Below are positions 1 through 10,529 of a DNA stretch of 64,000 bases, piece by piece. Under the pieces are notes generated by a model. The model searched no databases, was not told the origin of the DNA, and saw only the letters and a list, made by a program, of their open reading frames with translations. Origin of the DNA: Halomonas organivorans (GTDB taxonomy: Bacteria > Pseudomonadota > Gammaproteobacteria > Pseudomonadales > Halomonadaceae); NCBI RefSeq assembly GCF_014192055.1, contig NZ_JACHXM010000002.1, forward strand, positions 1-64,000, given 5' to 3'. Positions within the stretch are counted from its first letter, which is position 1. Each line of letters opens with the position of its first letter. Position numbers and translations under genes: made by a program.

Positions 1-95
1 TCACCCTGGACGAGGCGCCGAAGGGCTACGCCGACTTCGATGGCGGGGCCGCCAAGAAATTCGTCATCGACCCCCACGGCAGCGTGGCGGCCTGA
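1..95 (+). CDS. fdhA: Glutathione-independent formaldehyde dehydrogenase, C-terminal end (partial)
   Basis: Only about the last 30 residues lie in the window, reading in frame from base 3 to a TGA at 93-95. The tail contains DEAPKGYADFD and KKFVIDPHG, which I recognise as the C-terminus of the zinc-dependent, NAD-linked, glutathione-independent formaldehyde dehydrogenase. That enzyme oxidises formaldehyde to formate in the cytoplasm. Its presence suits a region full of N-demethylating enzymes that release formaldehyde. The assignment rests on a short tail. Confidence 0.75.
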   Translation, partial: TLDEAPKGYADFDGGAAKKFVIDPHGSVAA

Positions 96-112
96 CAGCA
101 CCTGGAACCGAA

Positions 113-144
113 CGGCCTCGCTCAGCAATGAGCGAGGCCGTTTT
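113..144 (+). terminator. Rho-independent terminator after fdhA
   Basis: A perfect 10-bp stem (CGGCCTCGCT, 113-122, with AGCGAGGCCG, 131-140) and an 8-nt loop are followed by TTTT, 18 bp after the fdhA stop. Confidence 0.85.
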
Positions 145-285
145 CGAGTGGCCCGCCGGGTAGCGCCTTCCGGGGCCCGAATTTCTCACACGATCCAGAC
201 ACTTCCCTTCACTGGCGCTGTACAACGGACATCGGCGAGACGCCTTGCCGATGTTTCCATAGCAACAACAATCGAGAGTGACCCC

Positions 286-1884
286 ATGCAATCCGAGAGT
301 GGCCTATTAAAGGGCCTCAACCCCACCGTCACCATCGCCTCGAAAATCCTGGTCATCGGTTTCGTGACGTTCTGCGCCATCATGGCCGATCAGGCCGGCG
401 TCATCTTTCAGGAGATCTCCACCGCCGTCCTCAATAATGCCAAGTGGTTCTACCTGGGGCTGGTCAGCGCCGTGCTGGCGTTCCTGCTGTATCTGATGAT
501 GAGCCGCTTCGGACACATCCGCCTGGGCAAGGATGACGAGCGTCCCGAATTCAGCTTCATGTCCTGGGTCAGCATGCTGTTTTCCGGCGGCATGGGCATC
601 GGCCTGCTGTTCTGGTCGGTCGGCGAGCCCATGCTGCACTATGCCGGCAACCCCTTCACCGAGGGGCTGACCGACGAAGCCGCCAACATGGCGATGCGCA
701 TCAGCTTCTTCCACTGGGGGCTGCATCCCTGGGCGACCTTCATCATCGTGGCGCTGGTGCTGTCCTACTTCTCCTATCGCAAGGGCTTGCCGCTGACACT
801 GCGCTCGACCCTGTACCCCTTCATCGGCGAGCGGGTCCACGGCCGCATCGGCGACGTCGTGGACATCCTGACCGTGGCCATCACCGCGCTCGGCATCTCC
901 AACTCGCTGGGCATGGGCGTGATCCAGATGAGCAGCGGGCTCAAGAGCGTCTTCGGCGTCGAGATCGGCATGTGGATGCAACTGGGGATGATCGCCCTGA
1001 TCACCTTCTTCGCCGTGCTGTCGGTGATGTCCGGCGTGGGGCGCGGCATCCGTCGGCTGTCGGAGTGGAACATGCTGCTCTCCTCGGTGATCGTGATCCT
1101 GGTACTGGCCATCGGCCCGACCCGCTACATCCTCAATACCCTGCTGCAGAGCACCGGCGGCTACATCAACAACCTGGCGAGCATGAGCCTGTGGGCCGAT
1201 GCCAACGGCGATACCGGCTGGCAGAACTGGTGGACCGCCTTCTACTGGCCCTGGTGGATGCTGTGGTCGCCGTTCGTCGGCATGTTCATCGCCCGCATCT
1301 CCCGGGGACGCACCATCCGCGAGCTGGTCGCCGGCGCCCTGATCGTGCCGACCCTGGTGACCTTCGTGTGGATCGCGGTGTTCGGCGGCAGCGCGCTGTA
1401 CGAGGAACAGCAGGTCCGTCACGCCCATGAGCAGGCGGTGGCCAGCGGCCAGATCGCCGCCGACAGCGAGTTCACCGGCGGCGCCATCCTCAAGGCCACA
1501 CAGGAAGACACGCCCACGGCGCTGTTCGCGATGTTCGACGCCATCGACCCCGGCATGTTCGGCAGCATCCTGTCGCTGCTGGTGGTCGTCCTGCTGGCGA
1601 CCTATTTCATCACCTCGGCGGACTCGGGGACTCTGGTGCTGTGCATTCTCGACAGCGGCGGGCACCAGGAGCCGCCCCAGTCGATCAGGGTGCTGTGGGG
1701 CATCATCATCGCCTGCATCGCCGGAGCCCTGCTCTATGCCGGGGGGCTCGAGACGATCCAGACGGCCTCCATCATCGCCGGCTTCCCGATCGCCCTCTTC
1801 ATCCTGGTGATCTCGATCAGCCTGTACCGCTCGCTGCTCGAGGAGCCGATCGCCAAGGCGGTGCCGGTCCCTCGGGAAAGCTGA
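286..1884 (+). CDS. BCCT family betaine/choline/carnitine-type transporter (532 aa)
   Basis: An inner-membrane secondary transporter for a trimethylammonium-type solute. About twelve hydrophobic segments run through the protein. The BCCT signature is present: a W-rich stretch (FYWPWWMLWSPFVGMF) followed by ARISRGRTIRE, and a late TSADSGTLV helix. The open frame extends upstream to 40, but I choose ATG 286: it follows GAGAGTG, and the paralogue at 30316 has the same leader and the same N-terminus (SESG.. then KGLNPTVTIASK). The upstream extension overlaps the fdhA terminator and is not plausible. There is no long regulatory tail. The substrate cannot be told from sequence. Confidence 0.92.
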   Translation: MQSESGLLKGLNPTVTIASKILVIGFVTFCAIMADQAGVIFQEISTAVLNNAKWFYLGLVSAVLAFLLYLMMSRFGHIRLGKDDERPEFSFMSWVSMLFSGGMGIGLLFWSVGEPMLHYAGNPFTEGLTDEAANMAMRISFFHWGLHPWATFIIVALVLSYFSYRKGLPLTLRSTLYPFIGERVHGRIGDVVDILTVAITALGISNSLGMGVIQMSSGLKSVFGVEIGMWMQLGMIALITFFAVLSVMSGVGRGIRRLSEWNMLLSSVIVILVLAIGPTRYILNTLLQSTGGYINNLASMSLWADANGDTGWQNWWTAFYWPWWMLWSPFVGMFIARISRGRTIRELVAGALIVPTLVTFVWIAVFGGSALYEEQQVRHAHEQAVASGQIAADSEFTGGAILKATQEDTPTALFAMFDAIDPGMFGSILSLLVVVLLATYFITSADSGTLVLCILDSGGHQEPPQSIRVLWGIIIACIAGALLYAGGLETIQTASIIAGFPIALFILVISISLYRSLLEEPIAKAVPVPRES

Positions 1885-1978
1885 CCGACAAGCCGGAACT
1901 CCACCATCAAGTACCTCCTGGCCTTGGCCCGGCAATAGCCAGGGCCGGGAAGCAAGTCTCGGTTCGGGGCATGGACAT

Positions 1979-2012
1979 AAAAAAAGCTGCCCACGAGGCC
2001 GTGGGCAGCTTT
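1979..2012 (-). terminator. Terminator for the minus-strand BetT-like gene
   Basis: The stem AAAGCTGCCCAC/GTGGGCAGCTTT (1983-1994 with 2001-2012) has a 6-nt loop. Read on the minus strand it ends in a run of seven T (1979-1985). It lies about 20 bp after the stop of the gene at 2031-4043 and may also stop plus-strand transcription. Confidence 0.85.
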
Positions 2013-2030
2013 GTCGGTCAGCGTCCTGCG

Positions 2031-4043
<2,013 letters not shown>

Positions 4044-4498
4044 AATTCTCTTTCACATGTGAGTGGTGATGATACGACCGGGCGCACGAGAGGCACCGCC
4101 GGACGCACGAGCCCGGTCGTCCGTATGGGTCGAATCTTTCCGGTCGGCCCTGGAGGCAGGAGCGAAGGCCGGGCGCGCCACCCGGTCCGAATGCCCCGCC
4201 TCTCATCGAGAGCGGCTGGCTTCGAGCCGTCGCCGGCTTCCTTCAGGAGGGCAACCGGGGAGCGTGACGGGTCGGAATGGTTGGCCGGGCGTTTCGCGGC
4301 CGATCGAACGCCTGGGGCCGCGGTCGGCGCCCCCATGGGCAGCCGGCGCAGGCGATGTGGCCGAGAGTCCGGCCGGGCGCCGGCCTGCACGCCGAGTCGT
4401 GAAGGCCCGCGATGGGCCGGGGATGTCGGGCCGGCATTCTGGGCAAGATTGCCGTATCATGGAAACGAAGCTTTTTGATAGAACCATCAGGAAACGTG
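4044..4498. other. Intergenic region between divergent betT-like and LysR genes, no gene seen
   Basis: This 455-bp GC-rich spacer must hold both divergent promoters. Open frames crossing it have no recognisable protein features and run out of neighbouring genes in shadow frames. I see no convincing operator or terminator. Confidence 0.5.
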
Positions 4499-5380
4499 AT
4501 GACCTCTCCCGGCGTCCCGCGCCCCCTGGATCTCGTCGTGCTCAATACCTTCGTCAACGTGGTGGAAAGCGGTGGCTTCACCGTGGCGGCCGAACGGCTG
4601 CACATGGCGCAATCCACCGTCAGCGCCCACATGAAGCGACTGGAAGACACGCTCGACTGCCAGCTGCTGCAGCGTGGGCAGCGGCTCGCCCTGCCCACGC
4701 CTTCCGGTGAGCGCCTACTGGCGCATGCCCGTCAGATGCTGCGCCAGAACGCCCTCGCCTGGCAGGACCTTCGCGAGCAGCGGCTCGATGGCGTGGTACG
4801 TCTGGGGATCCCCGACGACTACGTCATCTATCTTCCCGAGGCGCTGTCGGCGTTCGAGGCGCGCTTTCCAGGCGTCGAGCTGGAAGTACGCTGCGGCTTG
4901 AGCGTCGATCTGGTGCAGGACGTGCAGGCGGGCGCCCTGGACCTGGCGGTCGCGACGCGTCAGCCCAACAGCCCCGGCGGCGAGGTGCTGTGCCGCGAGC
5001 CGATGGTATGGGCAGGTGCCGCCGGCTATGACACCCACCAACGCTCCCCCTTGCCGCTCGCGGTGTCCAAGGAAGGCGTCTGCATCTTTCGCGAGCGGGC
5101 CATCGCCGCCCTCGAGGCAGCAGGCATCCCTTGGCGCATCGCCTACGCCAGCGCCAGCCTCTCAGGACTCTCGGCCGCGGTTCGGGCGGGGCTTGCGATC
5201 ACCGTGCTGACGCCTTCAATGATGGGCCAAGAGCTAAGAATCCTGGGCCTGGAAGAAGGCCTGCCGGAGCTTCAGACCACGGAGATCACCCTGCACCGCA
5301 GCCCCGGTCGCCCCAGTGAGGCGGCCCAACAGCTGGCCATTCAGCTGCAGGCGCATATCAAGAGCCGATCGGCTCGCTAA
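4499..5380 (+). CDS. LysR family transcriptional regulator (293 aa)
   Basis: The N-terminal winged helix-turn-helix (about residues 12-70) has the LysR pattern, with LNTFVNVVESGGFTVAAERL then QSTVSAHMKRLE. A substrate-binding domain fills the rest. I start at ATG 4499, preceded by CAGGAAACG, instead of the longer open frame from 4412. It is divergent from the BetT-like transporter, the usual arrangement for a LysR protein acting on its neighbour, so it may control choline/betaine uptake. The effector is unknown. Confidence 0.88.
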   Translation: MTSPGVPRPLDLVVLNTFVNVVESGGFTVAAERLHMAQSTVSAHMKRLEDTLDCQLLQRGQRLALPTPSGERLLAHARQMLRQNALAWQDLREQRLDGVVRLGIPDDYVIYLPEALSAFEARFPGVELEVRCGLSVDLVQDVQAGALDLAVATRQPNSPGGEVLCREPMVWAGAAGYDTHQRSPLPLAVSKEGVCIFRERAIAALEAAGIPWRIAYASASLSGLSAAVRAGLAITVLTPSMMGQELRILGLEEGLPELQTTEITLHRSPGRPSEAAQQLAIQLQAHIKSRSAR

Positions 5381-5384
5381 TCGT

Positions 5385-5480
5385 CCTCGCGTTCGCGACG
5401 CATCAACGACAAACACCGATATCGTCTCATGGGGCTTCCATGCCATGAGCTGCACTAAGGGCACAGCGGCGAACGCGAGG
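5385..5480. repeat. Nested inverted repeats between LysR and the sigma54 activator
   Basis: CCTCGCGTTCGC (5385-5396) is repeated exactly as its complement at 5469-5480, and CTCATGG/CCATGAG (5426-5432 with 5443-5449) sits inside. RNA from either strand could fold into a long outer stem with an inner hairpin. There is no T-run, so it is not a typical terminator. Function unknown. Confidence 0.45.
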
Positions 5481-5618
5481 TCATGTCTTCCGTAGGTAAC
5501 CGAGTCCATGCCCTGATTGGCTTTGGAGTGTAGAGTAGGCAGGTCGGCCCAGACTCTCGCTTGAATCCATCCATAGCGGCATGAGAACAAAAATCCTGGC
5601 ACCGAGTGGAGACTACAC

Positions 5619-7517
5619 ATGAACATGCCCAGCTCTTCCATCCAGCGCTCCAAAGAGGCTCGCGAGGCCTTTTTCCAGCGCGGGCAGCTCCCCACCGGAC
5701 TCGTCGACGATGCCATCCTCAATTCGTGGCAGCGCTGCACGGCTCAGCACAAGAGCGTCACAGAGCGGGTCGAGTACGACACCCTGGCTCGATCCGGTCT
5801 CGCTGAACTTCTGGAAGCGAGCCGTACGCTCATGGAGGCCGCCAACGAGCCACTCGAGCAACTGAATCGCACGGTCAGCGGCGCTGGTTATGCCCTGCTG
5901 CTCACCGATCACCGAGGCCATGCCCTGAGTGCCTATCGTGGTAGCTCCCGTGCTGACAGGCTCGTCAAGCAGGCCTTCCGCCAGGGCGTCAATCTCTCCG
6001 AACAACGTATCGGCACCTCGGCGATGTCCTGTGCACTCTCGGAAGGCCGACCGGTCGCCGTTTCTGGTCCAGAGCACTACCTCAGCGCCAACCATATTCT
6101 CCACTGTGCCGCCGCACCGATCATCGACCCCCAGGGCCGGACCATCGGCTCGATCGATATCACCCGTGAGCATCCCCTCGTTCAGGGCAGTGCACTCTCG
6201 CTCGTGACCCAATGCGCGAAGACCATCGAGCGTCGGCTGATGGCCATGCTGGAGCCCTACTTGGTACTCCGGCTGGACTGGGAGCTGCAGGAGCCGGCCT
6301 CCGACGATATGCTGATCGCGTTGGGCGCTGAAGGCGAACTCCTTGGCATGACCCCTCGCGTGCGCGAAGTGATGGGCCTGACGACCACCGATGGCCCGCG
6401 TGGCTTCCAGGATCTGTTCGATCTTCGCTTCGAATCCGTGGTGGACGCCGCCCGCCGCCGGCAGTCTCCCATTCTGGGTCAAGCTCATTCCGGCCTCTCC
6501 TTCTCCCTGCATCCCTTCAGCCAGCAGACGCCATGTCTCATCCAGGGATCGGCGCAACGCCGTCCCGTCAATGATTCGCCGCCCCCCGTACCTCGTACGC
6601 CCGACTTCGGTGATCCCTCCCTGAACGCCCAGACCACTTTGGCACTCAGGGCAATGAGCAAGAGACTGCCGATCCTGATCCAGGGCGATACCGGCACCGG
6701 CAAGGAGGTGATGGCCCAAGCGCTCCATCGCAACAGCGACAAGCACAGTGGTGAGTTCGTCGCGATCAATTGTGCCGCCATCCCCGAGGCCCTGATCGAG
6801 GGCGAACTCTTCGGCCACATGGAAGGCGCCTACACCGGTGCTCGCCGCGGCGGAGCCCCCGGCAAGATCGAGCAAGCCGATGGGGGCACCCTCTTCCTGG
6901 ACGAGATCGGCGATATGCCCCTCGCGCTTCAAAGCCGGCTACTGAGAGTCTTGGAGACCCAGGAAGTGATACGGCTCGGGGGCAGAACCACCAAACGCAT
7001 CGACTTCCAGCTGATCTGCGCCACCCATCGCAACTTGACCGAAGCCGTCGCTCTAGGCGAGTTCCGTGACGACCTGCTCTACCGCATCAAGGGCATGCCC
7101 CTATCGATTCCCCCGCTGCGGGAGCGTACCGGGCTACGCGAATTCCTGATCGGCCAGTGCGACCAGGTCACCGAAGGCCGACGCCAGCTGTCTGTGGCCA
7201 GCCTGGACATCCTGCTGGCCCATGAATGGCCCGGCAATGTCCGCGAGCTGCGCCATGCCCTGACCTATGCCGACGTCATGGCCGAGGACGCCCAGGTAAC
7301 GATCGAACCTGACCACCTGCCGATGGATCTCCTGCGCACCACGACGACCCGCTCTTCCCCCTTGTCCGGGAGAGCGGTCGGAACATTGCAAACGCTGGAA
7401 TGGGCGGCCATCGAAAAGGCGATGGCACAAGAGGAAGGCAACGTCAACGCTGCCGCCAAGCGGCTCGGCATCAGCCGTGCCACCCTTTATCGACGACTCA
7501 AGCAACGTAAGGCGTAG
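5619..7517 (+). CDS. Sigma54-dependent AcoR-like activator, GAF-AAA-Fis (632 aa)
   Basis: An enhancer-binding activator of sigma54 RNA polymerase. The N-terminal third is a GAF-type sensory region of the AcoR kind (NSWQRC near residue 35). The AAA+ domain has Walker A GDTGTGKE near residue 355, the sigma54 contact loop as GAYTGA near 402 (Tyr variant of GAFTGA), and Walker B GGTLFLDEIGDM near 422. A Fis-type helix-turn-helix ends the protein (AAKRLGISRATLYRRLK). GGAG precedes ATG 5619. It is the only sigma54 activator in the window, and three sigma54 promoters lie in the QHNDH locus 3-15 kb away, so it is the obvious candidate activator. That link is inferred. Confidence 0.9.
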   Translation: MNMPSSSIQRSKEAREAFFQRGQLPTGLVDDAILNSWQRCTAQHKSVTERVEYDTLARSGLAELLEASRTLMEAANEPLEQLNRTVSGAGYALLLTDHRGHALSAYRGSSRADRLVKQAFRQGVNLSEQRIGTSAMSCALSEGRPVAVSGPEHYLSANHILHCAAAPIIDPQGRTIGSIDITREHPLVQGSALSLVTQCAKTIERRLMAMLEPYLVLRLDWELQEPASDDMLIALGAEGELLGMTPRVREVMGLTTTDGPRGFQDLFDLRFESVVDAARRRQSPILGQAHSGLSFSLHPFSQQTPCLIQGSAQRRPVNDSPPPVPRTPDFGDPSLNAQTTLALRAMSKRLPILIQGDTGTGKEVMAQALHRNSDKHSGEFVAINCAAIPEALIEGELFGHMEGAYTGARRGGAPGKIEQADGGTLFLDEIGDMPLALQSRLLRVLETQEVIRLGGRTTKRIDFQLICATHRNLTEAVALGEFRDDLLYRIKGMPLSIPPLRERTGLREFLIGQCDQVTEGRRQLSVASLDILLAHEWPGNVRELRHALTYADVMAEDAQVTIEPDHLPMDLLRTTTTRSSPLSGRAVGTLQTLEWAAIEKAMAQEEGNVNAAAKRLGISRATLYRRLKQRKA

Positions 7518-7621
7518 CAGGACCAGCCAAAGGCGATATAACCAGTCGGCCGGCCCTGCCCTGCTATCCCTCCTTCCGGGACATGATCATTGTCGGCCGC
7601 ACCACCTCAGGGCCAACACGC

Positions 7622-8170
7622 TCAGGCGGCGAGAAAGTCGCCGGTCGTCGTGACGGTACCGTAGGCGAAGGCCAGCGCCGCCATGATGGTGGCATGAGCC
7701 TGCGCCGCGGGTACGGTCAGCCCCTCGAATTCGACGTCTTGGGTCGCACAGGCATCGTGCACGATGGTGACCCGGTAGCCGAAGTCGGCGGCCGCCCGGC
7801 TGGTCGCATCGATACAGACATGACTCATTGCCCCGACGACGACGACGTCCTCGACTCCCTCGGCATCGAGTCGCTGCTTCAGGTCCGTCTCCCGAAACGC
7901 ATTGGGCGAGTGCTTCAGGATCACCGCTTCACCGTCCTGAGGCACGACGGCCGGATGGATCTCGACGCCCGAACTGCCCGGCGTGAAGATCGGCGCCTGA
8001 GGATCAGGGAACTCGTGACGAATATTGATGACCGTATCGCCCTCGGCGCGTGCGGCCTGGATCACCCTGGCCGCATTGGCCGCGGCCGCTTCGATGCCGA
8101 CCAGAGGCAGCTTGCCGGACGGGAAGTACTCGTTCTGGATATCGACGACGATGATGGCGCGTTGGCTCAT
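7622..8170 (-). CDS. Isochorismatase-like cysteine hydrolase (182 aa)
   Basis: A small cytoplasmic amidohydrolase-fold protein. The family triad is visible as Asp10 (VVDIQNEY), Lys86 (VILKH) and Cys119 (SHVCIDATSRAA). Members hydrolyse amides or vinyl ethers such as nicotinamide, N-carbamoyl compounds or isochorismate; the substrate here is open. I start at ATG 8170, preceded by GAGAGGAA, not at the longer frame from 8224. It is the last gene of the TetR-linked set, 50 bp after the NTF2-like gene. Confidence 0.85.
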   Translation of the reverse strand: MSQRAIIVVDIQNEYFPSGKLPLVGIEAAAANAARVIQAARAEGDTVINIRHEFPDPQAPIFTPGSSGVEIHPAVVPQDGEAVILKHSPNAFRETDLKQRLDAEGVEDVVVVGAMSHVCIDATSRAAADFGYRVTIVHDACATQDVEFEGLTVPAAQAHATIMAALAFAYGTVTTTGDFLAA

Positions 8171-8220
8171 GGTGTTCCTCTCTCGGATTGTGGTCGGTTC
8201 GGGACGGGCGGATGATGCCT

Positions 8221-8643
8221 TCACGGAAGCGCGGGCTCACCGGTCAGCTGACGGCGTATGTCGCTGCGGTCGAAGTGCGCGCGCTTCTCGATGATCTTCC
8301 CCTCGGCGATCGTCAGCAGCATCAGCAGCGAGAAGCGCAGGTGTCTTCCCGCCGGCGCGATGCCATCGACGGGACCGCCCGTGTGCACTCCGTCGAAGAC
8401 CAGGTAGGCGGCCACCCGATCACCCTCGGCGATCAGCTGCTCGATCCGGAAGCTGAAGCCCGGAAACGCATCGAAGTTCTTCTTTTCCGAGGCGATGAAG
8501 CCATCGGCTCCGTGAATGGGGGTATCCATCTGCAGGTAGAACACGAAGTCCGGGTGACACAGTGCCGCCGCGGCAGCGTAGTCCTCATTCTGGAGGGCCT
8601 CGTAGAACCGGCACACCACTTGCTTGTTCACTTCGGTAGACAT
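8221..8643 (-). CDS. SnoaL/NTF2-like domain protein (140 aa)
   Basis: A small alpha+beta cone-fold protein. The start (VVCRFYEALQNEDYAAAAALCHPDFVFY) and the end (LLTIAEGKIIEKRAHFD) are typical of SnoaL-like polyketide cyclase or ester-cyclase-type proteins, which may be enzymes or binding proteins. It lies between the MBL hydrolase and the isochorismatase-like gene on the same strand with short gaps, so it is probably part of that operon. No reaction can be assigned. Confidence 0.8.
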   Translation of the reverse strand: MSTEVNKQVVCRFYEALQNEDYAAAAALCHPDFVFYLQMDTPIHGADGFIASEKKNFDAFPGFSFRIEQLIAEGDRVAAYLVFDGVHTGGPVDGIAPAGRHLRFSLLMLLTIAEGKIIEKRAHFDRSDIRRQLTGEPALP

Positions 8644-8680
8644 GTCGTTGGCTCGCTGCTTGGCAGTAAATGGAAAGAGT

Positions 8681-9454
8681 TCAGAGGACGCAGGTCTCGC
8701 CGTCCTCGGGCACCAGGAGCCGCTCGCTCATCCCTTGTTCGGCGGCGAAGGCCCGCAGCTCGTCACGGCTCAACGTGGCGTGGTTGACCGACTCCATGTG
8801 GGTCGCGACCAGGGTGGCCTGCGGCGCCGCCTTGTGGACCTCGTGGACATCCTGCTTGCCCATGATGATGGAGCCGAGCTCCGGGATGCGGGCATCGCCG
8901 GCATTGAGGATGACGATCTCCGGCCGGTGCGTCGCCAGGCTGTCCCGCACATGGGCGTTCCAGACGGTATCGCCGGCGAGATAGGCGGTCTTCTCTTCGG
9001 GATGCGCGAATACCACGCCACAGACCTCGCCCAGCAGCTCGCCCGCGGGAGAGGCCATGATCGCGTCGCTGCCGTGCTGCCCCGAGGTCTTGATCAGCGA
9101 GATGCCCGCGAAGTCGCTGTCGACGCCAAGCACCCGCACGTCGGAGAAGCCCTCGGCGCGGATCGCCTCCGCATCCTGCTCGTTCTGCACGAACAGCGGT
9201 TTGTCCTTGGGAATGTGCTGCCTGGCCGTGTCGTCCCAGTGGTCCTCGTGGGTATGGGTCACGATGACGGCATCGACCGCGAGGATGTCTCCCATGGGGA
9301 TGGGCAGGTCCACCAGGGGGTTGGACAGGTGATCGTTGACGGTGCCCGGAAACGCCGGAAAGGCGCCCTTGGGCGAGAGCATGGGATCGACGAGAAAGCG
9401 CTTGCCCGCATAGTCGACGATCACGGTGGCGTTGCGGATCTGCTGGAGTTTCAT
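8681..9454 (-). CDS. MBL-fold metal-dependent hydrolase, UlaG-like (257 aa)
   Basis: A metallo-beta-lactamase-fold hydrolase. The metal motif reads T-H67-T-H69-E-D71-H72, with a further AGDTVWN motif near residue 180 and a C-terminal THMESVNH histidine. Proteins of this type (UlaG-like) open lactones or act on phosphodiester or unknown substrates. ATG 9454 follows GGAGA; the open frame to 9484 has no better site. It is the first gene of a three-gene minus-strand set, and the 73-bp gap before it holds an operator-like site shared with the adjacent tetR promoter. Confidence 0.85.
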   Translation of the reverse strand: MKLQQIRNATVIVDYAGKRFLVDPMLSPKGAFPAFPGTVNDHLSNPLVDLPIPMGDILAVDAVIVTHTHEDHWDDTARQHIPKDKPLFVQNEQDAEAIRAEGFSDVRVLGVDSDFAGISLIKTSGQHGSDAIMASPAGELLGEVCGVVFAHPEEKTAYLAGDTVWNAHVRDSLATHRPEIVILNAGDARIPELGSIIMGKQDVHEVHKAAPQATLVATHMESVNHATLSRDELRAFAAEQGMSERLLVPEDGETCVL

Positions 9455-9494
9455 GGTCAGGGTCTCCTTCGGGTGTATCAGCATTTCGGGAACG

Positions 9495-9512
9495 GTTGGT
9501 CCAGAATGGTCA
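9495..9512. promoter_or_regulatory. Candidate TetR operator upstream of the MBL operon
   Basis: TTGGTCCAGAAT (9497-9508) occurs here and, on the opposite strand, at 10155-10166 in front of the tetR gene. The flanking GGTTGGTCC...GGTC makes an imperfect inverted repeat. The site lies 43-58 bp upstream of the MBL start codon. Confidence 0.6.
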
Positions 9513-9527
9513 AAAAAAGACGAGGTG

Positions 9528-10115
9528 TCAGTGGTCTCGATCGAGCATGAACAGCAGCGAGTTCAGGGAGTCGTCGAGCCGTGCCCTGTCGCTGCCGGCG
9601 CGCACCATGATCTGCAGGCCGGGAAAGGCCAGCACCAGCAGGCGCGCCAGGTGGCGCGCGTCGTAGGCGTCGCCGACCGAGCCCTCGGCCTGGCCGCGTG
9701 CGATCGCCTCAGCCAGCGCCTCTTCGATCAGGGTGAAGTCCTGCAGGACACGCCCGCGAATCTCGGGGTCGCGAGGCGCCATCTCGACGGCCTGGTTGAT
9801 GCTCATGCAGCCACGCGAGGGGTCACCGTCTCCGGCATCGAGGACAATCTTGCGGAAGAAGCCCTCGATGGCCTCCCGTGCCGGCCTATGCGCGAGCATC
9901 CGGCGCATCTCCCGTTCGCGTGCCTCGCGGTAGGCATCGAACGCGGCCACGAACAATTCGCGCTTGCCGCCGAAGGCGGCATACAGGCTGCTCTTGCTGA
10001 GCCCCGTCGCCGCGAGGAGATCGGCCATCGAGGTCGCCTCGTAGCCCTTGTGCCAGAACACATTCATGGCCTGATGCAGGGCCTCGGTGGTATTGAATGC
10101 CTGTGGTCGTGCCAT
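9528..10115 (-). CDS. TetR/AcrR family repressor (195 aa)
   Basis: The N-terminal DNA-binding domain (residues about 8-55) has the TetR pattern: ALHQAMNVFWHKGYEATSM then LLAATGLSKSSLYAAFGGKRELF. The C-terminal part has CMSINQAVEMAPRD, common in the subgroup that controls adjacent oxidoreductases or hydrolases. It precedes the MBL/NTF2/isochorismatase set on the same strand. A 12-bp match is shared between its own upstream region and the upstream region of that set, suggesting autoregulation plus control of the set. The inducer is unknown. Confidence 0.88.
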   Translation of the reverse strand: MARPQAFNTTEALHQAMNVFWHKGYEATSMADLLAATGLSKSSLYAAFGGKRELFVAAFDAYREAREREMRRMLAHRPAREAIEGFFRKIVLDAGDGDPSRGCMSINQAVEMAPRDPEIRGRVLQDFTLIEEALAEAIARGQAEGSVGDAYDARHLARLLVLAFPGLQIMVRAGSDRARLDDSLNSLLFMLDRDH

Positions 10116-10139
10116 CGCCTTGCCACTCTGTTTTCAGAA

Positions 10140-10173
10140 GGACCAATGCACGCTATTCTGGACCAATCGGTCC
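10140..10173. promoter_or_regulatory. Candidate TetR autoregulatory operator
   Basis: GGACCAAT occurs at 10140-10147 and again at 10160-10167, exactly 20 bp apart, and the second copy is part of the inverted repeat GGACC-AATC-GGTCC (10160-10173). It lies 25-58 bp upstream of the minus-strand tetR start. The same core recurs at 9495-9512. Confidence 0.65.
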
Positions 10174-10325
10174 CCAACTGCAAGAGAACCGCTACTGATG
10201 CTGCCCATCGCCCAGACCACATCGCTTCCCCTCTCTATTTGCCGAAGGCTCCAGATCAGATATCCACGCGCCTACGGTCGGAGCTCCTCGTCGCGACAAG
10301 AACCCAGCCGCCTGACCTTTCCCGC

Positions 10326-10353
10326 TGAGACACGGGAGTTTCAAATTGAGACA
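10326..10353. promoter_or_regulatory. Possible enhancer (UAS) for the qhpA sigma54 promoter
   Basis: Two TGAGACA boxes (10326-10332 and 10347-10353), 21 bp apart, lie about 75-100 bp upstream of the -24 element. GAGA(C)-type half sites also lie upstream of the other two sigma54 promoters (20374-20393 and 20657-20669). The motif is short, so this is a suggestion only. Confidence 0.35.
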
Positions 10354-10425
10354 AGCGGTCACTAGTCACACTGCACAAAACCATTAACCCACTGATAAAA
10401 AAGGGAATATCTCCAAGAACAACTC

Positions 10426-10441
10426 TGGCACGATACTTGCT
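10426..10441 (+). promoter_or_regulatory. Sigma54 -24/-12 promoter of the qhpADCBFE operon
   Basis: TGGCACGATACTTGCT matches the sigma54 consensus (TGGCACG-N4-TTGCW) throughout, with GG at 10427-10428 and GC at 10439-10440, the required 12-bp offset. Transcription would start near 10452, about 78 bp before the qhpA start. Confidence 0.88.
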
Positions 10442-10529
10442 ATTTCTTAGCGAGGTTACTCAGGTCGCTGGAAACAACACCTTCGATCGACCATGACAGA
10501 CAAAAAACAATCGTGGAGAGACCGCCCCG

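Noticed and set aside
307..1935. 542-residue minus-strand open frame opposite the first BCCT gene
   Set aside because: It is rich in His, Asp and Gly/Ala repeats from antisense reading of hydrophobic codons, with no family motif. The plus-strand gene is certain.
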